Source: an uncultured Oscillospiraceae bacterium
GTDB taxonomy: Bacteria; Bacillota; Clostridia; Oscillospirales; Acutalibacteraceae
Length of the DNA stretch: 34,879 nucleotides
Assembly (NCBI GenBank): GCA_959601025.1
Contig: CAUGOD010000030.1
Location: 1 to 34,879 of the forward strand
Direction of reading: 5' to 3'
Below are positions 7,437-15,601 of this stretch, piece by piece (position 1 is the first letter of the stretch; every line of letters starts with the position of its first letter). The notes under the pieces were generated by a model. That model ran no database searches. It saw only the letters and a program-made list of their open reading frames with translations, and was not told where the DNA came from. Both the position numbers and the translations under genes were made by a program.

Positions 7437-10103
7437 ATGAACGCTTCGGCATCCCCGCTCAGCCGGCCCCGCGAACGAACCGGGCAGGCATTTCTGCTCG
7501 CGCTGGCGGCCGCCTTCCTGCTGTTTCTCCCGTTCCTGATCTGGGACAGGGGCTATTTCATCTTTTACGGCGACTTCAATGTACAGCAGATATCCTTTTA
7601 CCGCATGGCGCACGATGCGATCCGTTCCGGCAACGTAGCCTGGAGCTGGACGACCGACCTCGGCGCAAATTTTGTGGGCTCTTACTCCTTCTATCTTCTG
7701 GGGAGCCCCTTCTTCTGGTTCACCCTCCTGTTCCCCAGTGCGGCTGTCCCCTATATGATGGCGCCGCTGCTGATGTTGAAATTCGCGCTGTCCTCCCTGA
7801 CCGCTTATTGGTACCTACGCCGTTTCGTGCGGGCGAATTATGCGCTTTTGGGCGGACTGCTGTACGCCTTCTCGGGGTTCTCCATTTACAACGTCTTCTT
7901 CAACCATTTCCATGAAGCGATCGTTTACTTTCCCCTGATGCTGCTCGGCATGGAGCTGTACATGAAGGAGGGGAAACGCGGACTTTTCGCCGTTACGGTA
8001 TTCGCCAGCGCCCTGTCCAATTACTATTTCTTCATCGGCCAGGCCTTTTTCCTGATGATTTACTGGGTGGTTCGCGCCCTGTCCGGCGAGTGGAAGGTGA
8101 GCTTCGGCAAATTCTTCTGGCTGGTCTTTGAAGCGCTGGCTGGCACAGCCATGGCGGGCGTGCTGCTGCTCCCCTCCTTTTATTCGGTCATCCAGAATCC
8201 CCGCACCGAAAGTCTGCTTTCCGGCTGGAACCTGCTGTATTACAGCAAGCCCCAGCGGCTGTTCGATATCCTGCATTCCTTCTTCTTCCCGCAGGACATC
8301 CCCGCCCGCGCCAGCTTCTTCCCGGATTCGGACAACAAATGGGCCTCCATGTCGGCCTGGCTGCCGGTGTTCGGCTGTTCCGGCGTGATCGCTTATTTTC
8401 AGTCGCGCAGGCATACCGACTGGGTTCGCCGGATGCTCATTATCCTCTTCTTTTTCTGCGTTATCCCCGGCCTGAACGCCCTGTTCCAGCTTTTCAACCA
8501 GATGTATTACGCCCGCTGGTATTATATGATGATCCTCATTCTCGTCCTGGCGACCATAAAAACGCTGGACGAAGCCGATCTGGTAGAGGTCAACTGGGCG
8601 CGCGCCTTTGGATGGACGGCGGGGATCACCGCCGCCTTCGCCCTCTTTGTCGGCCTCACTCCGAAAGCCTGGGAGCCGGACGAGGAAACCGGCAAAATGA
8701 CCATCGGGCTGTACAAATATCCCGAGCTGTTCTGGAGCGCGGTCGCTTTCGCCGCGGTTTGCCTGATCCTGGCCGCCCTGCTTGTCCGGCTGCATCAACG
8801 GGACCGTTCGGTATTCCACGGCTGGTCGATCGGCGTGACCGGGGTGGTCATCCTGCTGTTCGGCTGGTACAGCCTCGGTATGGGGAAGGCGCAGGCGAAT
8901 TTCACCTCGGATTTCGTCATCGACCGGGCGATCGAGGGCGCGGACAAGATCAACCTGCCGGACATGGACAGCTGCCGGATTGATTTCAACGACGGGATGG
9001 ATAATCTCGGGATGTTCTGGCAGACGCCCACCATCCAGGCGTTTCAGAGCGTAGTGCCCGGCTCGATCATGGAGTTCTATCCCTCGGTAGGAGTGGAACG
9101 GAACGTCGGCTCCCGGCCGGACACCTCCCATTACGCGCTGCGCGGCCTGCTTTCGGTCAAGTACCTTTTCGATTATAAAAACGAGGACGGCGGCCAGTAC
9201 AAGGAGGAAAGCAGCTTCTTCGAGCAAACGGATCTGAACGGCGAAAGCACCCTGAAAATGCCGGGCTGGAAATACCACAGCGAACAGAACGGCTTCCTGG
9301 TCTATGAAAACGAATATTACGTTCCCTACGGCTTCACCTACGATTATTATCTTACCCGCTCGGAATACGAGGACTACGCCAAGACCACCCGCGAGCTGCT
9401 CCTGATGAAGGCGATCGTGGTGGAGGATGAAGATGCGGGCGCCGTCGGCGGCTTTCTCCGCTCCTTCGAGGAGGAGCAGTCCTATCTCGCCGGGTACAGC
9501 CAGCAGGAATATCTGTGGGACTGCGAGGAGCGGCGCGCCACGGCGGCCTCCTCCTTTACCCGGGACAATCGCGGCTTTTCCGCCGTCATCTCCCTGCCAA
9601 AGGAAAACCTCGTCTTTTTCAGTGTGCCGTATGAGGAGGGTTGGTCGGCTACGGTAAACGGCGAAGCGGCGGAGATTTATCGCGTCAACGTTGGCTTTAT
9701 GGCAGTCCGTTGCCCGGCCGGGGAAGCGGTATCCATCCGATTCGACTACCATACTCCCGGCCTGTCCGGCGGGGCGCTGATCTCTCTCGGGGCGCTGGCG
9801 CTCCTGCTGCTGTACCTGCTCCTGCTCGGGATGTGGGATCGCCGCACGGCCCGGAAGCACGCGACCAGCAGCGCTCCCTCCATTTCGCTCGACGGTTCGC
9901 TCGATGGGCCTCTCTCCGAAAACAGCGGGGAGGCCGCTCCGCCGCCTTCCCCCGTTCCTTTGGACGACGGCCTCTTGGGCGTTGCAGACGGCGCTCCGGC
10001 CCGGAATGACGGCGAGGATGACGGCTTCGACCTCTACCGGTATTACCCAACGCATAAGGAAGAAACGATGCCCTCTGGAGAAGACGGTTCCACCGAAGAG
10101 TGA
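7437..10103 (+). CDS. YfhO-family polytopic membrane protein
   Basis: A large membrane protein of the YfhO family (GT-C-like fold). In Bacillus and Listeria, members take part in glycosylating wall or lipoteichoic acids by moving lipid-linked sugars outside the membrane. Many hydrophobic segments span about residues 20-500, the first beginning near FLLALAAAFLLFLPFL. The family motif FYGDFNVQQISFY comes early. A long extracytoplasmic part ends in EEGWSATVNGEAAEIYRVNVGFMAV and a last membrane segment (LISLGALALLLLYLLLLGMW). The open frame begins at TTG 7377. ATG 7437 is preferred because GGAAAGGA lies about 12 nt upstream of it, while ATG 7425 would touch that site. The product is 888 residues. 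The last 75 or so residues are Pro/Ser/Asp/Glu-rich, probably disordered and cytoplasmic. The sugar handled is unknown. Confidence 0.9.
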   Translation: MNASASPLSRPRERTGQAFLLALAAAFLLFLPFLIWDRGYFIFYGDFNVQQISFYRMAHDAIRSGNVAWSWTTDLGANFVGSYSFYLLGSPFFWFTLLFPSAAVPYMMAPLLMLKFALSSLTAYWYLRRFVRANYALLGGLLYAFSGFSIYNVFFNHFHEAIVYFPLMLLGMELYMKEGKRGLFAVTVFASALSNYYFFIGQAFFLMIYWVVRALSGEWKVSFGKFFWLVFEALAGTAMAGVLLLPSFYSVIQNPRTESLLSGWNLLYYSKPQRLFDILHSFFFPQDIPARASFFPDSDNKWASMSAWLPVFGCSGVIAYFQSRRHTDWVRRMLIILFFFCVIPGLNALFQLFNQMYYARWYYMMILILVLATIKTLDEADLVEVNWARAFGWTAGITAAFALFVGLTPKAWEPDEETGKMTIGLYKYPELFWSAVAFAAVCLILAALLVRLHQRDRSVFHGWSIGVTGVVILLFGWYSLGMGKAQANFTSDFVIDRAIEGADKINLPDMDSCRIDFNDGMDNLGMFWQTPTIQAFQSVVPGSIMEFYPSVGVERNVGSRPDTSHYALRGLLSVKYLFDYKNEDGGQYKEESSFFEQTDLNGESTLKMPGWKYHSEQNGFLVYENEYYVPYGFTYDYYLTRSEYEDYAKTTRELLLMKAIVVEDEDAGAVGGFLRSFEEEQSYLAGYSQQEYLWDCEERRATAASSFTRDNRGFSAVISLPKENLVFFSVPYEEGWSATVNGEAAEIYRVNVGFMAVRCPAGEAVSIRFDYHTPGLSGGALISLGALALLLLYLLLLGMWDRRTARKHATSSAPSISLDGSLDGPLSENSGEAAPPPSPVPLDDGLLGVADGAPARNDGEDDGFDLYRYYPTHKEETMPSGEDGSTEE

Positions 10104-10155
10104 CCGGTTCCCTGCGCCGTGCTTTTCCATAGGCAAAACAATTTGACTGTTCGAT

Positions 10156-10190
10156 TATCCGGGCGGGAGGATTCCCGCCCGGATATTTCG
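10156..10190 (+). terminator. Terminator of the YfhO gene
   Basis: A perfect 13-bp stem, 10156-10168 with 10173-10185 (TATCCGGGCGGGA and its complement), with a GGAT loop and then TTTCGTT. It lies about 50 nt past the yfhO-type stop. The U-run is short but the stem is very stable. Confidence 0.75.
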
Positions 10191-10291
10191 TTCATAAATC
10201 CTTGAAACTCCCCTGAATACCGTGCCGAAGCATGGATAAATCGACGATTCAACGGAATTACCGCAAAATCCGTCGTTGCGCGGCCTCTCTC

Positions 10292-10318
10292 TGGTATGAT
10301 AAAATAAGTATATATACT
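10292..10318 (+). promoter_or_regulatory. Promoter and palindromic operator-like site of the DUF1538/P-II operon
   Basis: TGGTATGAT (10292-10300) is an extended -10 element. It is followed at once by TAAGTATATACTTA (10305-10318), a perfect 14-bp palindrome that would cover the transcription start. Such placement is typical of a repressor operator. No binding protein is evident in the window, apart from the nearby regulators at 6427 and 6893. Confidence 0.5.
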
Positions 10319-10361
10319 TATAATGGGGGAATTTTTCCGCCCGGGGAAAGGACGGATGCAG

Positions 10362-11921
10362 ATGAACAAACAGCTCAGGGAAAAGGTGATGGAGGCGCTG
10401 ACCTCCATCCTGCCGATCACGGCCATTGTCCTGCTTTTAAGCGTGACGGTCGCCCCGCTCGGGAACAGCGTAATGATGCTGTTCCTGTTCGGCGCGCTGA
10501 TGCTGATCGCGGGTATGGGCCTGTTCACCCTGGGAGCGGAGATGGCCATGCTCCCCATGGGGGAAGGCATCGGCGTGCAGTTGAGCAAAAATAAAAAGAT
10601 CGTCCTGCCGGTCGTGGTGTGCTTCATTCTGGGCGTGGTAATCACCATCGCGGAGCCCGACCTGCAGGTGTTGGCGACGCAGATTCCCTCGGTGCCCAAT
10701 ATGGTACTGATCCTGTCAGTGGCCGTCGGGGTGGGGGGCTTTCTCGCCGTCGCCGTGCTGCGGATGATCTTCCGCATCCGCCTGTCCACGCTCCTGATCG
10801 GGTTTTACGGGCTGGTTTTCCTGCTGGCTATTTTCGCGCCGGACAGTTTCATTCCCGCCGCCTTCGACTCGGGCGGCGTGACCACCGGCCCGATCACCGT
10901 CCCCTTTATCATGGCGCTCGGTCTTGGCCTTACGGCTATGCGAAGCGATAAAGACTCGGAAAACGACAGCTTTGGCCTGATCGCCCTCAGCAGCATCGGT
11001 CCGATCCTTTCGGTGCTGGTGCTCGGAATTTTCTACAAGCCCACCACCGTCACGCAGGAAACCGTTCCCCTCGCTGACCTGACCGATACCCGGGACGTAA
11101 TGCGGGAGTTCCTGACCGCCTTCCCCGCCTATGCCAAAGAGGTACTGGCGGCGCTGCTGCCCATCGCGGCGATTTTCCTCCTTTTCCAACTGCTTTCCCG
11201 CCGGTTCCGGCGGCGGCAACTGTTGCGGATCGTCGTCGGCTTCCTGTATACCTACGTCGGGCTGGTGCTCTTCCTGACCGGCGCCAATGTGGGCTTTATG
11301 CCGGCCGGACAGCTGATCGGCACGGAAATCGCTGGCGGAGCGTTCCAATTCCTGCTGATCCCGGTCGGGATGCTGCTCGGCTACTTTATTGTGGCGGCGG
11401 AACCGGCCGTCCATGTGTTGAAAAAACAGGTGGAGGAGGTCTCCAACGGCGCAATCACCCAGCGCACCATCCGGCAGAGCCTGTCGATCGGCGTGGCGCT
11501 GTCGGTCGGGCTGTCGATGCTCCGGATCATTTTGGGCATCCACCTATTCTGGTTCCTGGTGCCCGGCTATCTGCTCTCACTGGCGATGACCTTTTTCGTC
11601 CCCCCGCTTTTCACCGCCGTCGCGTTCGACTCAGGCGGCGTGGCCAGCGGCGCTATGACCACTACCTTTCTTCTTCCGATGGCCATGGGCGCGTGTACGG
11701 CGTTGGGCGGCGACCTGATGACCGACGCGTTCGGTATCGTCGCCATGGTGGCGATGACCCCGCTGATCACCATCCAGTCTCTGGGCGTGCGGGCCGAACT
11801 GAAGAAAAAGGCCGCCCATCGGAAGTTCGTCCATCAGCTGGAGCAGGTAGAGGATACCATTCTGTATTTTGACGAAGAACCGGAAACCACGGAAAAGGCA
11901 GGTGTCGGCGAACATGTCTGA
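10362..11921 (+). CDS. DUF1538 integral membrane protein (two-repeat, transporter-like)
   Basis: A polytopic membrane protein of the DUF1538 family with two similar halves. Each half has a run of hydrophobic segments and the signature AFDSGGV followed by T/S-G-x-x-T (FDSGGVTTGPITVPFIMALG in the first half, FDSGGVASGAMTTTFLLPM in the second). Internal duplication with re-entrant-looking Gly/Ser motifs is typical of secondary transporters or channels, but no substrate is established that I know of. The frame opens at ATG 10323, but only ATG 10362 has a site (AAAGGA) at 9-nt spacing, giving 519 residues. Its last codons overlap the start of the P-II-like gene (ATG 11914), so the two are translationally coupled. 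Confidence 0.88.
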   Translation: MNKQLREKVMEALTSILPITAIVLLLSVTVAPLGNSVMMLFLFGALMLIAGMGLFTLGAEMAMLPMGEGIGVQLSKNKKIVLPVVVCFILGVVITIAEPDLQVLATQIPSVPNMVLILSVAVGVGGFLAVAVLRMIFRIRLSTLLIGFYGLVFLLAIFAPDSFIPAAFDSGGVTTGPITVPFIMALGLGLTAMRSDKDSENDSFGLIALSSIGPILSVLVLGIFYKPTTVTQETVPLADLTDTRDVMREFLTAFPAYAKEVLAALLPIAAIFLLFQLLSRRFRRRQLLRIVVGFLYTYVGLVLFLTGANVGFMPAGQLIGTEIAGGAFQFLLIPVGMLLGYFIVAAEPAVHVLKKQVEEVSNGAITQRTIRQSLSIGVALSVGLSMLRIILGIHLFWFLVPGYLLSLAMTFFVPPLFTAVAFDSGGVASGAMTTTFLLPMAMGACTALGGDLMTDAFGIVAMVAMTPLITIQSLGVRAELKKKAAHRKFVHQLEQVEDTILYFDEEPETTEKAGVGEHV

Positions 11922-12612
11922 GAAAACGGAACCCATGATGCTGCTCGTCACCATTGTGGAGCGCGGATACGGAAACACAGTGACAGATCTCTATATGGAG
12001 CGGCGGGTGCATCTGCATCAGCTCTGCGCCGGCCACGGCTCCGCCTCGTCGGAGATACTGGACAGCCTGGGGATCGGAAGCAGTGAAAAGGATATTGTTT
12101 TCAGCTTTGCACAGAAAGCCGCGATGGCTCCCCTCCTTGAGGAGCTGGGCGGCCCGTTCGGGAAAAAAATCGGCTGCCGGGGAATCGCCTTTCTTCTTCC
12201 CCTGACTGCGATCAACCGGCTGATCGCAGCGGCGCTCACCATCCGGGAAAACGACATGGGAGCAGAATCGAATGCAAACGGAGGGATTCATGTGGAAACA
12301 GCGCAGGAAAAGAAAAACAGCCTTATTCTGATTACGGTGGATCATGGCTATACCGACGCGGTGATGGAAACCGCACGAAAAGCCGGAGCGACCGGCGGCA
12401 CCGTCCTCCGTACCCGCTGGGTGGGAACCGAGCAGCTCGAACAGTTCCATGGAATTACCCTGCAGGAAGAAAAGGAAATGCTGATGATCGTGGCGGAAAA
12501 CACCGCCCGCAACCGGATTATGGAGGCGGTGAACGCCGAGCACGGGCTGAAAACCGACGCCCACGCCATGCTCTGCGCCCTCCCCGTAGAAAAAGCCTTC
12601 TGGATTTCTTAG
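11914..12612 (+). CDS. Double-domain P-II-like regulatory protein
   Basis: A 232-residue soluble protein made of two P-II (GlnB-like) repeats, about residues 8-105 and 136-228. Both begin with a strand and loop of the same shape (MLLVTIVERGYGNTV; LILITVDHGYTDAV). Both continue to a Gly-containing loop (LCAGHGSAS; GTVLRTRW) and a final helix/strand pair. P-II proteins bind nucleotides or small effectors and control transporters and enzymes by docking. The start overlaps the DUF1538 stop by 8 nt, so a regulatory subunit for that membrane protein is the natural reading. Neither repeat shows the uridylylated T-loop tyrosine pattern of classical GlnB. The ligand and the effect are unknown. An extension to codon 11869 is possible but unsupported. 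Confidence 0.82.
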   Translation: MSEKTEPMMLLVTIVERGYGNTVTDLYMERRVHLHQLCAGHGSASSEILDSLGIGSSEKDIVFSFAQKAAMAPLLEELGGPFGKKIGCRGIAFLLPLTAINRLIAAALTIRENDMGAESNANGGIHVETAQEKKNSLILITVDHGYTDAVMETARKAGATGGTVLRTRWVGTEQLEQFHGITLQEEKEMLMIVAENTARNRIMEAVNAEHGLKTDAHAMLCALPVEKAFWIS

Positions 12613-12628
12613 TATTTTACACAGCAGA

Positions 12629-12656
12629 AAAAAACGAGCCGGTCGGCTCGTTTTTT
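12629..12656. terminator. Bidirectional terminator after the P-II-like gene
   Basis: AAAAAACGAGCC (12629-12640) and GGCTCGTTTTTT (12645-12656) form a perfect 12-bp inverted repeat with a 4-nt loop (GGTC). It has A and T runs on the two sides, so it works in both directions. It lies 17 nt after the P-II-like stop and 17 nt after the stop of the convergent membrane-anchored gene. Confidence 0.92.
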
Positions 12657-12672
12657 CTTTTCCCATCCTTCT

Positions 12673-13146
12673 TTAGTAGGCGCGCAGGTCCCAATTCCGG
12701 AGGAAATAATCGCAATCTCCCCAGCTGTACAGGATATAGGCGCTGTTGTCAGAAGCTACCTTTTCAAAGGCATAGTTGCCGTTCTCGATAACGCCAATAT
12801 CGCGCCCCACCTGTTCTTCAAGCCGAAAATCCCATTCTCCCTCCCGGAAGGGCTCATAATAGGCGTTCAATTCGTCGAGTGTCATTTCCGATTCAATCAG
12901 AATCGCACCGAAATACTGCATGCCGTTTCCGTTGCCTGTCAGCTTGCCCGCCGCAGAAAGGGAATCCACGAGCGTCGCACCCTGCGGCAGGGGAGCGCGG
13001 AGCAAGGCGTCCCTTGTTCTTTCCGCCGCACGATTGTTGACGATAGGGATCGAGAGGATCAAAGCGATCAGGGCGACGCCCAGAACGGCCAACAGCGCCC
13101 CGATAATTACCGCACTCTTTCCTACGCTGTTTTCTCTGCGCTCCAC
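12673..13146 (-). CDS. Membrane-anchored protein of unknown function
   Basis: Not recognised. The 157-residue product has one hydrophobic segment near the N-terminus (about residues 10-36, SAVIIGALLAVLGVALIALI). It should place a soluble domain outside the cell (YYEPFREGEWDFRLEEQVGR, ending in YILYSWGDCDYFLRNWDLRAY). There is no lipobox. The start is GTG 13146, behind GAGGG at suitable spacing. It is the last gene of the leftward group with the DUF815 ATPase. The hairpin at 13164-13197 lies between it and the gene upstream. It may be a partner of the 101-residue gene upstream, but nothing in the sequence shows a function. Confidence 0.7.
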   Translation of the reverse strand: MERRENSVGKSAVIIGALLAVLGVALIALILSIPIVNNRAAERTRDALLRAPLPQGATLVDSLSAAGKLTGNGNGMQYFGAILIESEMTLDELNAYYEPFREGEWDFRLEEQVGRDIGVIENGNYAFEKVASDNSAYILYSWGDCDYFLRNWDLRAY

Positions 13147-13163
13147 AACAATCCCTCTTTTCT

Positions 13164-13197
13164 ACTATAAGTACTGTCTAGCGATAGTACTTATAGT
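13164..13197 (-). other. Long perfect hairpin at a gene end
   Basis: ACTATAAGTACT (13164-13175) pairs with AGTACTTATAGT (13186-13197). Three more pairs inside (one G-U) leave a TAGC loop, for a stem of about 15 bp. On the coding strand one arm encodes the last residues of the 101-residue gene (KYYR and its stop) and the other arm lies just before the ribosome site of the next gene. There is no U-run, so it is not a standard terminator. RNA processing or translational control are possible roles. Confidence 0.6.
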
Positions 13198-13483
13198 ACG
13201 CGACCACGATTTTCCCCTCGACGCGGATGACGACGCCGTCCAGGCTCAGCAGCTCGCCGCAGCGCGCTCCTTCGGCCGGACAGCGGAACACTTCCGCCCC
13301 GTTACAGACGATCACGATCTGCCCGTCCTTCGTGTTCAGCCGTCCCTCGTGCCCGATGACCGTCTCAATCTGGGTTTCCGGATCCCGCCGGGCGACATAT
13401 TTCACGCTCCGCCCGTCAAGCCGGGCGAGCAGGGCCGCGGTCTCCTTTTCTTCCGGCGATTTTCGCTTTCCAAACAAGCCCAT
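13178..13483 (-). CDS. Small conserved-looking protein of unknown function
   Basis: Not recognised as a named family. The 101-residue soluble product begins MGLFGKRKSPEEKETAALLA and continues with a beta-rich segment (VKYVARRDPETQIETVIGHE, GQIVIVCNGAEVFRCPAE, GVVIRVEGKIVVAYYKYYR). The frame is open to 13600, but the ATG at 13483 follows GGAGG with 5-nt spacing and is clearly the start. It begins 10 nt after the stop of the DUF815 ATPase gene, so the two are very likely co-transcribed. There is no signal peptide. Two Cys residues in the second half could bind metal or form a bond, but no motif is seen. Confidence 0.75.
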   Translation of the reverse strand: MGLFGKRKSPEEKETAALLARLDGRSVKYVARRDPETQIETVIGHEGRLNTKDGQIVIVCNGAEVFRCPAEGARCGELLSLDGVVIRVEGKIVVAYYKYYR

Positions 13484-13493
13484 TGGGTCCTCC

Positions 13494-14762
13494 TTACAGC
13501 GTTTCGCCGCGGCCCAAGCGGGCCTGCGCGTCCGCGATGAACTGCCGGGCGTACCGGGGAGAGCGAGCCCCCCGTTCCAGCGCCCAGCGCTCCGCCGCAT
13601 CCAGTAGCGTCTTTTTTTCCACCCGCAGGCCGCGGTCGTCCGCGATCTGCTCCACGATATCCAGAAAGCGCTGCTTGTCCGGCATCAGGAAGGTCAGGCT
13701 GATTCCAAACCGGTCGGAAAGGGAGACCGCCTCCTGCACCGTATCGGCGCTGTGCACCTCGTCCCCCTGCCGGGAGCTGAAGGTCTCCTTGAGCAGATGC
13801 CGGCGATTGGAGGTGGCGTAGATCACCACATTAGCCGGCCGGGAGGCCAGCCCGCCCTCCAACACCGCCTTCAGGGCGGCGAAGGAATCGTCGTCGTCCG
13901 TAAAGGACAGATCGTCGATGAAGACGATAAACTTCATCGGAACCGAAGCGAGATGGCCGGTCAGATTGGGAAGCTGCCGCAGGAACTCCTTCGGCATTTC
14001 GATCATCCGCAGCCCCTCGTCCGCATACTCGTTGAGCAGCGCCTTAACGGTGGAGGATTTTCCCGTCCCCCGGTCGCCGTACAGCAGCATATTGTTCGCC
14101 TCGAACCCATCCAGGAAGGCGCGGGTGTTGTCCACAGCAATCCGACGCTGGTACTCGTAGCCCTTGAGGTTGGACAGCCGGATCGGGTCAGGATGCTCCA
14201 CCGGGAGCATCTCACCGTCTCGCCAGAGGAAAGCGCGGTGGCTGGTAAAGCAGCCGCAGCCGTGGAGCCGGTGGTAATCCCGCAGCGCGTCCACACAGGC
14301 GTCCCACGGCCGGTCGAGCGGCGTGGGAGCGGGCCGCGTTCCCCAGCAGGGAAGGCGAACGCCCGGCGCCGGCTCCAACCCCTCCAGCAGGGCGGCGGCG
14401 TCCGCCGAAGCAGCCCGATACAGCACGTCCAGATCCCGCCTGGCGAGTCCGATCAATTCCTCCGGCACGGCGAGGGCTTCCCCGCGGTCGGTCACCCGCA
14501 GACGATCCGCCGCCAGAAGGGAAACAAACGCGTTTTCATCCGCGAGCACCTCCTCCGCCACGGCGGAGGGCAGGCTGCTGAACTGTCCCCGATCCGCCAG
14601 CTCCGCGCAGAGCGCGCCCCAGCCGGCGCAGAACGCCTCCGGATCATGACTGTCCGCCGCCCGGTACAGCGCAAGCAGCGCCGCCGTGACCGGCTGCTCC
14701 AGCACCTTCCGGTAAATCGTCAGGGAGAGCAGCTCCCGGTAGGTAAACTCCGCCTGTGTCAT
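13494..14762 (-). CDS. DUF815-family AAA ATPase
   Basis: A 422-residue ATPase. The N-terminal half (about 1-215) is poorly conserved and helical. The AAA core starts at ANNMLLYGDRGTGKSS (Walker A, 229-237) and has Walker B FIVFIDDLSF (about 271-280). It continues with sensor-like VVIYATSNRRHL, followed by an arginine-rich region (LSDRFGISLTF) and a helical lid. This matches the DUF815 family, close to DnaA/IstB-type ATPases, whose role is not settled. ATG 14762 follows AAAGG at about 11 nt. It lies in a leftward row with the two small unknown genes, 39 nt from the O-acetyltransferase gene, so one transcript is likely. No partner that would fix its substrate is visible. Confidence 0.88.
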   Translation of the reverse strand: MTQAEFTYRELLSLTIYRKVLEQPVTAALLALYRAADSHDPEAFCAGWGALCAELADRGQFSSLPSAVAEEVLADENAFVSLLAADRLRVTDRGEALAVPEELIGLARRDLDVLYRAASADAAALLEGLEPAPGVRLPCWGTRPAPTPLDRPWDACVDALRDYHRLHGCGCFTSHRAFLWRDGEMLPVEHPDPIRLSNLKGYEYQRRIAVDNTRAFLDGFEANNMLLYGDRGTGKSSTVKALLNEYADEGLRMIEMPKEFLRQLPNLTGHLASVPMKFIVFIDDLSFTDDDDSFAALKAVLEGGLASRPANVVIYATSNRRHLLKETFSSRQGDEVHSADTVQEAVSLSDRFGISLTFLMPDKQRFLDIVEQIADDRGLRVEKKTLLDAAERWALERGARSPRYARQFIADAQARLGRGETL

Positions 14763-14801
14763 ACTTGATTCGACCTTTCCTGAAAAAATTCCGTTTTCTG
14801 T

Positions 14802-15416
14802 TTACTCAAGATCAATTTCCCGGTCTCGATAATAATATTTCCGATCCCGCTCGCCGATCTCCCTCAGAACCCGGCAGGGATTCCCGACCGCCACCACGTT
14901 GGCGGGAATATCCTTCGTGACCACGCTACCCGCGCCGATCACCGTATTGTCACCGATGCGCACACCGGGCAGAATGACGGCGCCCGCGCCGATCCAGACG
15001 TTGCTGCCGATCTCGACCGGCAGGTTGTACTGCGCCTGTTTCCGCCGCAGCTCCGGATGAACCGGATGCCCCGCGGTCGCGACCGTCACGTTCGGGCCGA
15101 ACATCACGCAGTCTCCCACCCGGATGATCCCATCATCCACCAGCGTCAGATTGAAATTGGCATACACATTCCGTCCGAAGGTCACGTTCCTTCCCCCCCA
15201 GTTGGCATGGAAGGGCGGCTCGATATAGCAGCCTTCCCCCATGGCGGCGAACATCTCCCGCAGCAGCGCGGCGCGCTTCTCCGGCTCCGAAGGGCGTGTT
15301 CGATTGTACTCATACAGCCTTTCCAGGCAGCGCTGCTGCTCCGCCATCAGCCGTTCGTCGGTGCAGTAATACAGCCGTCCGCCGTTCATCCGGCAAAAAA
15401 GCTCGTCCCGTTCCAT
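14802..15416 (-). CDS. Sugar O-acetyltransferase (maltose/galactoside acetyltransferase type)
   Basis: A left-handed beta-helix acetyltransferase of the Maa/LacA group, acetylating a sugar hydroxyl with acetyl-CoA in the cytoplasm. The 204-residue product has the N-terminal Mac domain (about 5-60). Hexapeptide repeats follow from about 70 to 185 (GRNVTFGRNVYANFNLTLVD; IGSNVWIGAGAVILPGVRIG; IGAGSVVTKDIPANVVAVGN). The family active-site histidine is present in TAGHPV. The frame is open to 15470, but ATG 15416 lies 6 nt after AAGGAGG, so it is the start. Its promoter is not obvious. It is divergent from the SLOG gene, which has its own promoter in between. The natural substrate is unknown. Confidence 0.92.
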   Translation of the reverse strand: MERDELFCRMNGGRLYYCTDERLMAEQQRCLERLYEYNRTRPSEPEKRAALLREMFAAMGEGCYIEPPFHANWGGRNVTFGRNVYANFNLTLVDDGIIRVGDCVMFGPNVTVATAGHPVHPELRRKQAQYNLPVEIGSNVWIGAGAVILPGVRIGDNTVIGAGSVVTKDIPANVVAVGNPCRVLREIGERDRKYYYRDREIDLE

Positions 15417-15464
15417 AGGCATCCTCCTTTTTCCCGGCGACCTTCGCTGCACCCTAGGGCCGGT

Positions 15465-15493
15465 TTGCACCCCGGCACGATCCGTGCTATACT
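15465..15493 (+). promoter_or_regulatory. Strong promoter of the SLOG/DUF1273 gene
   Basis: TTGCAC (15465-15470), a 17-nt spacer, and an extended -10 TGCTATACT ending at 15493. Both hexamers and the spacing fit a sigma-A promoter. Transcription would begin near 15500, about 100 nt before the GTG start. Confidence 0.82.
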
Positions 15494-15601
15494 GGACAGC
15501 AAAGTCGCCGCTTTCTCAGTCTACCACAACCCCGTCCCCTTTTCAATACGGGAAGCGGCGGAGCGCCAGGGAACGGACAGGACAGAAAGGAGGAAACCAC
15601 T

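Noticed and set aside
7815..10136. 773-codon minus-strand frame opposite the YfhO gene
   Set aside because: Antisense shadow; YfhO family motifs on the plus strand are clear.
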